From Gracilibacter sp. BRH_c7a (lineage in GTDB: Bacteria; Bacillota; Desulfitobacteriia; Desulfitobacteriales; Syntrophobotulaceae): DNA of 64,000 bases. This document shows, one piece after another, positions 8,035 to 16,202 of the stretch. The notes under the pieces are model-generated. The model ran no database searches and had not been told where the DNA came from. It was given only the letters and a program-made list of their open reading frames with translations. The number at the start of each line of letters is the position of its first letter. Position 1 is the stretch's first letter. Location: the NCBI GenBank assembly GCA_001516055.1, contig LOEZ01000031.1:1-64000 (forward strand), in the 5' to 3' direction. The position numbers and the translations under genes were made by a program.

Positions 8035-10452
8035 TTGTTAGGAGCTATTATCGGGGACATTGTTGGTTCCCGTTTCGAATGGAATAATAACAGGAGCAAA
8101 CAGTTTGACTTCCTGACTTATAAATGCAGTGTTACAGATGACTCCATCATGTCATTAGCAATAGCTAGAGCTCTGTTGGAAAGTAAAGCTGATTACAGCG
8201 ATCTATCTAAAAATGCAGTGAAGTATATGCAAGGTATTGGAAGGCACTATCCGAATTGTGGGTATGGTGGCCGATTCAGAGATTGGATACATTCTGATAA
8301 TCCAAAGCCTTATAATAGCTACGGAAATGGGTCAGCAATGCGTGTCAGCGCGTGTGGCTTCGTGGCCAACAGCCTGGAAGAAGTTAAAAAGCTATCAAAA
8401 GCAGTGACAGAAGTAACTCACAATCATTCGGAAGGCTTAAAAGGTGCTGAAGCAACAGCAGTTGCTATCTTTCTTGCCCGCTCAGGAAAGAACCTACTAG
8501 AGATTCGTGATTATATAACGAAGAACTATTATCCGCTGAACTTTACGCTTGATGGAATTCGCGACAGCTACGAGTTTAACGAGAGCTGCCAAGATACAGT
8601 GCCTCAAGCACTGGAAGCCTTCTTCGAGTCAAAGAATTTTGAAGATGCAATCCGTAATGCAATATCAATTGGAGGCGACAGTGATACCCTTGCAGCTATT
8701 ACAGGAGGCATCGCAGAAGCCTATTACGGGATACCTACAGAAATCAGAAAACACGCTCTGACATTCCTTGATGAGCGTCTACTTAAGATAATTGTAGAGT
8801 TTGAAAACAAGTATCCATCAAAGATGGAAAAACTCAATGTCGATGGTAGTGTTTGCATTGAAAGGAGCAAAGAAACTAAGGTAGAGACTGGAGATCGAAA
8901 CGCTATGATACAGTCATCTGTAGAAACAGCAGATAAAGAATTAAAAGATTCTATTCCAACAAACAAAGAAATAACTAGCCAGCAGTTATTTAATCACCTT
9001 TTTGAGGCTTGCAATATTCTTCGTGGACCAATAAACCAAGATGAGTACAAAAGCTATGTGACTCCTATTCTTTTCTTCAAGAGAATTAGTGATGTCTACG
9101 ACGAAGAAACACAAGATGCTCTTGAGCGCTCTGGAGGCGATGAAGAATATGCCAGTTTTCCAGAAAACCACAGCTTTGACATCCCTGAAGGATGCCACTG
9201 GCAGGATGTCCGTGAAGCAAGTGAAAACGTAGGTGTCGCAATCGTAAAAGCGATGAATGGAATTGAACGTGCAAATCCAGATACATTAAGCGGTGTGTTC
9301 AGCAGTTTCGATGATGCCAACTGGACTGACAAAACGAAGCTATCCGACGAACGACTCAAAAACCTCATTGAGCATATGTCCAAAATAAAAGTCGGTAATA
9401 CAAACTATTCTGCAGATGTTATGGGCGATAGCTACGAATTTCTTATTAAGAAGTTTGCTGACCTGTCAAAGAAGAATGCAGGTGAGTTCTATACCCCACG
9501 TTCCATTGTAAAACTTCTTATCATGCTGTTGGCTCCCCAGATCGGAGAAACAGTTTATGACCCCGCTTGCGGAACCGGTGGCATGTTAATTGAAGCCATC
9601 CGCTATATGAAAGGTGATAAATTGACATACGGTCGCATCTATGGTCAAGAGAAAAACCTATCAACATCCGCAATTGCTCGTATGAATCTGTTCTTACATG
9701 GTGCAAAGGACTTCAAGGTAACACAGGGCGACACTCTTCGCTTTCCAAATTATCATGATGGCGGCAAATTGAAAACTTTTGACTGTGTCGTTGCTAATCC
9801 GCCTTTTTCTCTGAAGAGCTGGGGCGCCGAACAGTTCAGTTCAGATATTTATGGTCGAAACATGTGGGGATGCCCATCGGATTTAAATGCCGACTATGCA
9901 TGGTTACAACACATGGTGAAGTCTATGAATCAGAAGACCGGTCGATGTGCAGTTGTTCTGCCGCAGGGCGTGCTATTCCGCAGTGGCAAAGAAAGCGAAA
10001 TTCGTAAGCAGCTTGTTGAATCGGATAAGTTGGAATGCGTTATTACATTGGTAGGTGGTGTCTTCTATTCCACCGGTGTCTCGGCATGTATTCTTCTTCT
10101 TAATAACCATAAAAAGAATGAGCACAAGGGGCGCATCTGCATGATCGATGCCTCCGACATCTATACCGCACAGCGGGCACAAAACATCATGACTGACGAT
10201 GATATTAACAAGGTATTCAAATTCTACGCCGACTACAAGGATGTCATCGAAAATGTGAAGGTTGCCACTATCCCCGATGTAAGAGAAAAAGACTACACCT
10301 TAGACATTAAAAATTATATCGAAAAGAAAGAACAAGAAATCGTCCCTCCGGCAGAAGTGCGCAGGCAATACTTCGAAGCCTTCGATGAAATGCTGGAAGC
10401 CGAGGAAACAATGAGAAATCTTCTCATGGAAGGAGGATATGTCAATGAGTAA
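8035..10452 (+). CDS. hsdM: ADP-ribosylglycohydrolase fused to type I methylase subunit HsdM
   Basis: One 805-residue reading frame holding two enzymes. Residues about 1-262 form an ADP-ribosylglycohydrolase (DraG/ARH) fold: GAIIGDIVGSRFEW, the metal site TDDS (34-37), GNGSAMRVS and GGDSDT (213-218), all intact. Residues about 310-800 are HsdM: the helical N-domain (LFFKRISDVYDEE), GEFYTPRSIVKLL, SAM motif DPACGTGG (509-516) and catalytic NPPF (588-591). It should methylate adenine with HsdS, while the N-part should cleave ADP-ribose from a protein or nucleic acid. The start is TTG with GGAGG. An internal ATG at 8905 with GGAG upstream could also give free HsdM. I see no frame break between the domains. 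Confidence 0.85.
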   Translation: MLGAIIGDIVGSRFEWNNNRSKQFDFLTYKCSVTDDSIMSLAIARALLESKADYSDLSKNAVKYMQGIGRHYPNCGYGGRFRDWIHSDNPKPYNSYGNGSAMRVSACGFVANSLEEVKKLSKAVTEVTHNHSEGLKGAEATAVAIFLARSGKNLLEIRDYITKNYYPLNFTLDGIRDSYEFNESCQDTVPQALEAFFESKNFEDAIRNAISIGGDSDTLAAITGGIAEAYYGIPTEIRKHALTFLDERLLKIIVEFENKYPSKMEKLNVDGSVCIERSKETKVETGDRNAMIQSSVETADKELKDSIPTNKEITSQQLFNHLFEACNILRGPINQDEYKSYVTPILFFKRISDVYDEETQDALERSGGDEEYASFPENHSFDIPEGCHWQDVREASENVGVAIVKAMNGIERANPDTLSGVFSSFDDANWTDKTKLSDERLKNLIEHMSKIKVGNTNYSADVMGDSYEFLIKKFADLSKKNAGEFYTPRSIVKLLIMLLAPQIGETVYDPACGTGGMLIEAIRYMKGDKLTYGRIYGQEKNLSTSAIARMNLFLHGAKDFKVTQGDTLRFPNYHDGGKLKTFDCVVANPPFSLKSWGAEQFSSDIYGRNMWGCPSDLNADYAWLQHMVKSMNQKTGRCAVVLPQGVLFRSGKESEIRKQLVESDKLECVITLVGGVFYSTGVSACILLLNNHKKNEHKGRICMIDASDIYTAQRAQNIMTDDDINKVFKFYADYKDVIENVKVATIPDVREKDYTLDIKNYIEKKEQEIVPPAEVRRQYFEAFDEMLEAEETMRNLLMEGGYVNE

Positions 10453-11941
10453 GCGCATAACAATCGAAGAACTGCAGTCTTATTTATGGAACTCTGCTGT
10501 TCTTCTCCGTACTAGCATAGATGCCGGGGCCTATAAGCAATACATTTTTCCGCTACTGTTCTTCAAACGCATCTGTGACGTTTTTGATGAAGAGTGTCAA
10601 AGGATCATAAAGGAATATGGTGACGAAGAAGCCCTGGAGTTTGAAGAAAATCACCGCTTTCAGGTGCCCAAAGGCGCCCATTGGAATGATGTTCGCGCGG
10701 TTTCAGAAAATGTTGGTGTTGCCATTGTAGACGCATTCCGTAAGATAGAAAATGCAAATTTAGATAAGCTGCAAGGCATTTTTGGTGATGGTGCTTGGAC
10801 AAACAAGAATCGTTTACCAGATCGCCTGCTGAAAGAACTCATCGAGCACTTCAGCACAAAGACCTTGTCTATCGAAAACTGTCCTGAGGACGAACTTGGC
10901 CAGGGATATGAATACCTGATCAAAAAATTTGCTGACGACAGCGGTCACACAGCTCAGGAATTCTATACGAATCGTACTGTAGTCCATCTGATGACAGAGA
11001 TGCTCAAGCCAGAATCTGGTGAGTCAATCTATGATCCGACATGCGGCAGTGCTGGCATGCTAATCTCTGCTATTGCGTACCTACAGCAGCAGAAAAAAGA
11101 ATGGCGCAACGTTGCTATTTTTGGTCAGGAAATCAACGTACTAACATCTGCTATTGGCAAGATGAATCTGTTTCTTCATGGTGTGAAGGACTTTGATATT
11201 GTAAATGGTGACACACTGAAATCTCCAGCTTTCATTGAAAACGGAAAACTTAAACAATTTGATATGGTCCTTGCTAATCCGCCTTATTCTATTAGTCAGT
11301 GGGACCGTGAAGCTTTTGCAAGCGATAAATATGGACGCAACTTCCTGGGTATCCCGCCGCAAGGCCGCGCCGATTATGCTTTCTTACAGCATATCTTGAT
11401 GAGCCTAAAAAAGGATACCGGCCGTTGTGCAATACTTTTCCCACATGGAGTGCTGTTCCGCAACGAGGAAAGCAGTATGCGTGAAAAACTGGTTCGCAGT
11501 GATATGCTCGAATGTGTCATAGGTCTAGGGCCAAACCTGTTTTACAATTCCCCAATGGAGGCTTGTATAATAATTTGCCGAACAAATAAGCGTCCGGAGC
11601 GTCGCGGTCAAGTTCTCTTTATTAACGCAGTCAATGAGGTGGAACGAAAGAATGCTCAGAGCTATTTGGAAGACAAACATATTAAAAGAATTGCATCAGC
11701 CTATGAAAAATATAAGACGGACGACAGTTTTGCCCGAGTTGTCACAATTCAAGACATCGAAGGCAACAATTTTTCGCTTAGTATACCTCTTTACGTTAAA
11801 TATTCTGACCAAGAGACCGAAGCAGATGAGCGATCTCTCCAGGAACGTTACGAGAGCTGGAGAACACATTCAGAAATGATGAAACTTCGCTACATTAAAT
11901 TAAACAATATGGTTGGAAAGGAGGCTGAGTGCAATGAGTAA
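10445..11941 (+). CDS. hsdM: Type I restriction-modification methylase subunit HsdM (second copy)
   Basis: A 498-residue HsdM with an N-terminal helical domain (LFFKRICDVFDEE), QEFYTNRTVVHLM, SAM motif DPTCGSAGML (from residue 197) and NPPYSISQW (from residue 278). It is clearly related to the methylase half of the preceding fusion but well diverged, so the operon carries two different active-looking M subunits. I chose ATG 10445 over ATG 10439 because AGGAGG at 10431-10436 then has an 8-nt spacing. The start overlaps the previous stop in ATGAGTAA, implying coupled translation. Confidence 0.92.
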   Translation: MSKRITIEELQSYLWNSAVLLRTSIDAGAYKQYIFPLLFFKRICDVFDEECQRIIKEYGDEEALEFEENHRFQVPKGAHWNDVRAVSENVGVAIVDAFRKIENANLDKLQGIFGDGAWTNKNRLPDRLLKELIEHFSTKTLSIENCPEDELGQGYEYLIKKFADDSGHTAQEFYTNRTVVHLMTEMLKPESGESIYDPTCGSAGMLISAIAYLQQQKKEWRNVAIFGQEINVLTSAIGKMNLFLHGVKDFDIVNGDTLKSPAFIENGKLKQFDMVLANPPYSISQWDREAFASDKYGRNFLGIPPQGRADYAFLQHILMSLKKDTGRCAILFPHGVLFRNEESSMREKLVRSDMLECVIGLGPNLFYNSPMEACIIICRTNKRPERRGQVLFINAVNEVERKNAQSYLEDKHIKRIASAYEKYKTDDSFARVVTIQDIEGNNFSLSIPLYVKYSDQETEADERSLQERYESWRTHSEMMKLRYIKLNNMVGKEAECNE

Positions 11942-13055
11942 AGTGCATTTAGGAGACGTCGCCAAAGAGCGAAAAGAGACCTGTAAAGATAGTAAGAACG
12001 GATACCCAATTGTTGGTCTTGAGCACCTGACCCCAGAAGAAATCACCTTGTCTGCCTGGGAGGAAGATAAAGAGAATTCTTTTTCGAAGTTGTTCCACAA
12101 GGGAGACGTACTTTTTGGTCGCCGACGCGCGTATCTGAAGAAAGCTGTTGTTGCTCCTTTTGACGGTATCTGCTCCGGTGACATAACAGTTATTGAGGCC
12201 ATCCCGGAGAAAATTCTACCAGAGCTACTGCCATTTATCATACAGAACGACGCCCTTTTTAACTACGCCACCAACAAATCGGCAGGCTCTCTCTCTCCCC
12301 GAGTGAAGTGGGAACATCTAAAAAACTACGAGTTTGAACTGCCTGATATGAAAAAACAGCGTGAATTAGCTAAAGTGCTTTGGGCTATGGATGCCACAAA
12401 GAAATCCTACCAAAAGTTACTACAGAAAACTGATGAGCTTGTTAAATCCCGATTTGTTGAAATGTTCCATGATTGTCATCGAGAAAAGCTGGGTGATATA
12501 TGTCAGATTAAAGCGAGAATTGGTTGGCAAGGACTGAAAAAAAATGAATATCTCAGTTCTGGGGATTATTTACTTGTAACTGGTGTTGATTTTGTAAAAA
12601 ATCGTATAGATTTTGAACACTGTTTTTATGTTGATAAGGAACGATATGAGCAGGACGAATACATTCAGTTGCAAGCAGGTGATGTTCTTATTACCAAAGA
12701 CGGCACCATAGGAAAAGTTGCTTTTGTTGAGGAAATACCCATGCCGGCTACACTCAATAGTGGAGTTTTCGTAGTAAGAGATTTATATGGTAAGGTTAGC
12801 AATTGGTTTCTGTACTACGCATTCATGACAAAAGAGTTTGAGACTTTCGTTGAAGGATGTAAGACTGGGTCAACAATAGCCCACCTGAATCAGGGAGCAT
12901 TTATCAATTATGAGATCCCTGTACCTAATACTGCTATGCAGGAGGAGTTCGTTTTATTCGCCCGACAGAGCGATAAATCAAAATTTGAACTGGAACAAGC
13001 GCTTGCGGAGTTAACGACAACCTATAAGAAGATAATTTCCGAGAACCTGGGCTAA
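11934..13055 (+). CDS. hsdS: Type I restriction-modification specificity subunit HsdS
   Basis: A 373-residue HsdS that should pick the bipartite DNA target for the M and R subunits. Two target-recognition domains are visible. The first starts at VHLGDVAKERKE and ends in the conserved helix PDMKKQRELAKVLWAMD; the second starts at EKLGDICQIKARIG, with LQAGDVLITKDGTIGKV, and ends in IPVPNTAMQEEFVLFARQ plus a second coiled-coil helix. The start ATG 11934 (AAGGAGG, 9-nt spacing) gives the same ATGAGTAA overlap seen at the previous junction. The length is normal to slightly short for the family. Confidence 0.9.
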   Translation: MSKVHLGDVAKERKETCKDSKNGYPIVGLEHLTPEEITLSAWEEDKENSFSKLFHKGDVLFGRRRAYLKKAVVAPFDGICSGDITVIEAIPEKILPELLPFIIQNDALFNYATNKSAGSLSPRVKWEHLKNYEFELPDMKKQRELAKVLWAMDATKKSYQKLLQKTDELVKSRFVEMFHDCHREKLGDICQIKARIGWQGLKKNEYLSSGDYLLVTGVDFVKNRIDFEHCFYVDKERYEQDEYIQLQAGDVLITKDGTIGKVAFVEEIPMPATLNSGVFVVRDLYGKVSNWFLYYAFMTKEFETFVEGCKTGSTIAHLNQGAFINYEIPVPNTAMQEEFVLFARQSDKSKFELEQALAELTTTYKKIISENLG

Positions 13056-13277
13056 GTCAAAACGGAAACTTGCTGAAGCCACATAAGATTACCCAGGCCG
13101 AACGTCCACTTGCACTTTTTATAATTGAAATAGCTCCAGCGAGATTCAGAAGAAAGAGCATTCAGTTCTCACAAGGATCACGCCGGATAAGATAATTAAT
13201 TACGCTTTCTGCCCGGACCGACGTAATGAAGCTGTCCGGCACGGATATTAAAAATTTAATGATGGGAGGAAATGTTT
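13056..13277 (+). other. Gap between hsdS and hsdR
   Basis: About 220 bases inside the operon with no supported gene. The +1 frame after the hsdS stop stays open for roughly 48 codons without a start codon, which may be the remains of a longer or alternative 3' end. GGGAGG at 13264-13269 serves hsdR. No terminator is visible, so transcription probably continues. Confidence 0.4.
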
Positions 13278-16187
13278 ATGTTTAACGAAGATAATACAAT
13301 GGAGCAGATGGTAATCTCGACTCTTAAAGGCAATGGCTGGAATTACATCCCCGCAGAAGAGCTACCTCGAACTTATTCTGATGTCATGGTAGAGCCTATG
13401 GTCAAAGACGCCCTTATCCGCCTTAATCCAGAAATAGCAGAAGACCCGTCACGCGCTGATGAGGTCATCTATAAACTGCGCACAATCATTCTGTCGGTAC
13501 AGCCGCGTAACCTTATAACCCAGAACGAGCTCTTTAAGAAGATGGTGTTTGAAGAAAACTCCTATCCCTTTGGTAAAGATGGTCGGATGATTCCGATACG
13601 TTTTTTCGGCACAATGAAAAAGGAAGATCTAGCTCTTAACGAATATGTCGTCACTAACCAGTGGGTTTATCCTCAGGCAGAGGGCGGCAAGCGACTCGAT
13701 ATCGTTCTGCTGATAAATGGTTTTCCTATTGCTATCGGTGAGCTCAAGACTCCGGTCCGCAATGCGATAACCTGGTTAGACGCTGCCAGCGATATAGCTT
13801 CCTACGAAAAGAGCATCCCTGAGATGTTCGTATCTAACGTATTCAACTTCGCTACTGAAGGTAAATGCTATCGCTATGGTTCTGTTGGAATGCCAATCAA
13901 TATGTGGGGACCTTGGCATACTCCTGACCATAAGTCAGAAGGCAGCCTTGCCGATGTTAAAGTCAGCGTAGGTGATATGATTACACCTGAGAAGGTTATG
14001 GATATTTTCCAGTTCTTTACCCTTTTTGCAACAGACAAAAAGCATGTAAAGTACAAGATTATCTGCCGTTATCAGCAGTATGAAGGTGCTAACCTTATCG
14101 TGCAGCGTGTTGTTGCTGGTTATCCTAAGCAAGGCCTTATCTGGCATTTCCAAGGTTCAGGAAAGTCGCTGCTGATGGTGTTTGCGGCGCAGAAGCTTCG
14201 AATGATTCCTGAGCTTAAGAATCCGACCGTTGTAATAGTTGATGACCGTCTTGACCTTGAAACACAGATTACAGCAACCTTTAATGCTTCAGATGTTCCG
14301 AACTTAGTGTCACTTGCTACGAAGGAAGATGTTGAGAACTTCTTTAAACAGGATATTCGTAAGATTGCGATTACGACTATTTTCCGCTTTGGCGATGTTG
14401 ATGGCGTTCTCAATCTTAGAGATAACATAATCATTATGGTTGATGAAGCACATAGAACTCAGGAAGGTGACCTCGGTGAAAAGATGCGTGCAGCACTACC
14501 CAATGCGTTCTTCTTCGGGCTTACAGGTACTCCCATTAATCGTATTGATAAGAATACATTCCGTACCTTTGGCGCAGCAGAAGACCGGAGCGGGTATTTG
14601 AGCCGCTATACCTTCTCTGACTCCATCAGAGATAATGCGACTCTACCGCTTAACTTTGAGCCAGTCCCGGTTGACCTTCATGTCGATAAGGATAAGCTAG
14701 ATGCTGAGTTTGATGCTCTAACAGAAACACTTTCAGATGCAGACCGTGCAGAGCTTTCCAAACGCGTAAATATGAAGGCCATCATGTATGATCCTAAGCG
14801 TATCCGTAAGGTTTGTGAACACATCGTAAAGCACTACAAAGAGAAGATTGAACCTAATGGATATAAAGGTCAGATTGTTGTATTCGACCGTGAGTGCTGC
14901 CTTAAGTATAAGGAAGAGCTGGATAAGCTGCTCCCTCCTGAGGCAACTACAATTGTAATGGATACAAACAGCGATAAGGAAGACCGTTATAAGAAGTATC
15001 GCCGCAACCGTGATGAGGAAGGAAAGATTTTAGATCAGTTCCGTGATAAGAGCAATCCTCTGAAGCTGGTTATTGTTACTGCAAAACTTCTTACAGGTTT
15101 CGATGCCCCTATTCTTCAGGCGATGTATTTGGATAAGCCGATGAAGGACCATAACCTTCTACAGGCCATCTGTCGTACAAACAGAACTTATGATGAAGGA
15201 AAGACTCATGGACTGATTGTAGACTATATCGGTATTTTCGATAATGTTGCTAAGGCTTTGGACTTTGATGAAGCCAGCATGAAGAAAGTTATCACCAACA
15301 TCGAAGAAGTCAAGAAACAGGTTCCTGCGCTTCTTAGAAAGTGCCTCAGCTATTTTATGGGCGTTGACCGTACAGTTGAAGGCTGGGAAGGATTACTTGC
15401 CGCACAGGAGTGTATTCCTACAAATAAGGATAAGGATGCGTTCGCAGCGGATTACCGTGTTCTTAATAGAGCCTGGGATGCGTTGTCCCCTGATCCATTT
15501 CTTGATAAATTCAAATTTGACTATGTATGGCTCACTAAAGTTTATGAGTCTGTAAAACCGACTGACAACCGTGGTGCGCTTGTATGGGCAGCTCTTGGTG
15601 CTAAAACGTTGGAGCTTGTTCACGCAAACATCGAAGTTGGCCAGGTTCATGATGATCTTGATATTCTTACATTAGACGCAGACCTGATTGACGAGTTTAT
15701 CCGTAAGCAGAAGGATGTCAAGAAGACAACCATGAAGGTAGAGATTGACCTGGTTGCTAAGATTCGCGAACATACAAACGACCCTAAATTCGTAAAGCTA
15801 GGCGAGAAGCTCGAAGAACTTCGTGAACGGCATGAACAGGGCCTGATTAATAGCATTGAGTTCCTGAAGCTCTTGCTTGAACTCGCAAGAGAGGCAGCGC
15901 AGGCAGAGAAGGAAGTTGTACCGGAAGAAGAAATCGACCGTGGTAAAGCGGCGCTCACAGAGCTCTTTAAAGGTGCTAAGAATGATAAAACTCCTATCAT
16001 TGTTGAGCGCATCGTTGCCGATATCGATGACATTGTAAAGATTGTACGTTTCGACGGCTGGCAAAGAACAACTACAGGTAAAAATGAAGTTAAGAAAGCG
16101 CTACGCAGTGTCATCTGGATTAAGTACAAGATTAAGGATAAAGAAGTATTCGATAAAGCTTATAGCTATATTGAACAGTATTATTAA
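13278..16187 (+). CDS. hsdR: Type I restriction endonuclease motor subunit HsdR
   Basis: A 969-residue restriction subunit. The N-terminal PD-(D/E)XK nuclease is seen as RLDIVLLINGFPIAIGELK (D...ExK). The translocase follows, with Walker A QGSGKSLLM, DEAH box VDEAHRTQ, motif III FGLTGTP, and the later motifs VTAKLLTGFDAP and QAICRTNR. A charged C-terminal helical region probably binds the methylase core. ATG 13278 has GGGAGG at 8 nt; the ATG at 13272 would be only 2 nt away. With the two M and one S subunits this should form a complete type I complex cutting unmodified DNA. Confidence 0.93.
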   Translation: MFNEDNTMEQMVISTLKGNGWNYIPAEELPRTYSDVMVEPMVKDALIRLNPEIAEDPSRADEVIYKLRTIILSVQPRNLITQNELFKKMVFEENSYPFGKDGRMIPIRFFGTMKKEDLALNEYVVTNQWVYPQAEGGKRLDIVLLINGFPIAIGELKTPVRNAITWLDAASDIASYEKSIPEMFVSNVFNFATEGKCYRYGSVGMPINMWGPWHTPDHKSEGSLADVKVSVGDMITPEKVMDIFQFFTLFATDKKHVKYKIICRYQQYEGANLIVQRVVAGYPKQGLIWHFQGSGKSLLMVFAAQKLRMIPELKNPTVVIVDDRLDLETQITATFNASDVPNLVSLATKEDVENFFKQDIRKIAITTIFRFGDVDGVLNLRDNIIIMVDEAHRTQEGDLGEKMRAALPNAFFFGLTGTPINRIDKNTFRTFGAAEDRSGYLSRYTFSDSIRDNATLPLNFEPVPVDLHVDKDKLDAEFDALTETLSDADRAELSKRVNMKAIMYDPKRIRKVCEHIVKHYKEKIEPNGYKGQIVVFDRECCLKYKEELDKLLPPEATTIVMDTNSDKEDRYKKYRRNRDEEGKILDQFRDKSNPLKLVIVTAKLLTGFDAPILQAMYLDKPMKDHNLLQAICRTNRTYDEGKTHGLIVDYIGIFDNVAKALDFDEASMKKVITNIEEVKKQVPALLRKCLSYFMGVDRTVEGWEGLLAAQECIPTNKDKDAFAADYRVLNRAWDALSPDPFLDKFKFDYVWLTKVYESVKPTDNRGALVWAALGAKTLELVHANIEVGQVHDDLDILTLDADLIDEFIRKQKDVKKTTMKVEIDLVAKIREHTNDPKFVKLGEKLEELRERHEQGLINSIEFLKLLLELAREAAQAEKEVVPEEEIDRGKAALTELFKGAKNDKTPIIVERIVADIDDIVKIVRFDGWQRTTTGKNEVKKALRSVIWIKYKIKDKEVFDKAYSYIEQYY

Positions 16188-16202
16188 TAGGGGGGTCTGC
16201 CT

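Noticed and set aside
8035-10452. ARH-HsdM fusion as an apparent frameshift or assembly error
   Set aside because: The frame is continuous through a plausible charged linker (about residues 263-310), and both halves have intact motifs; an error would more often break a frame than join two.
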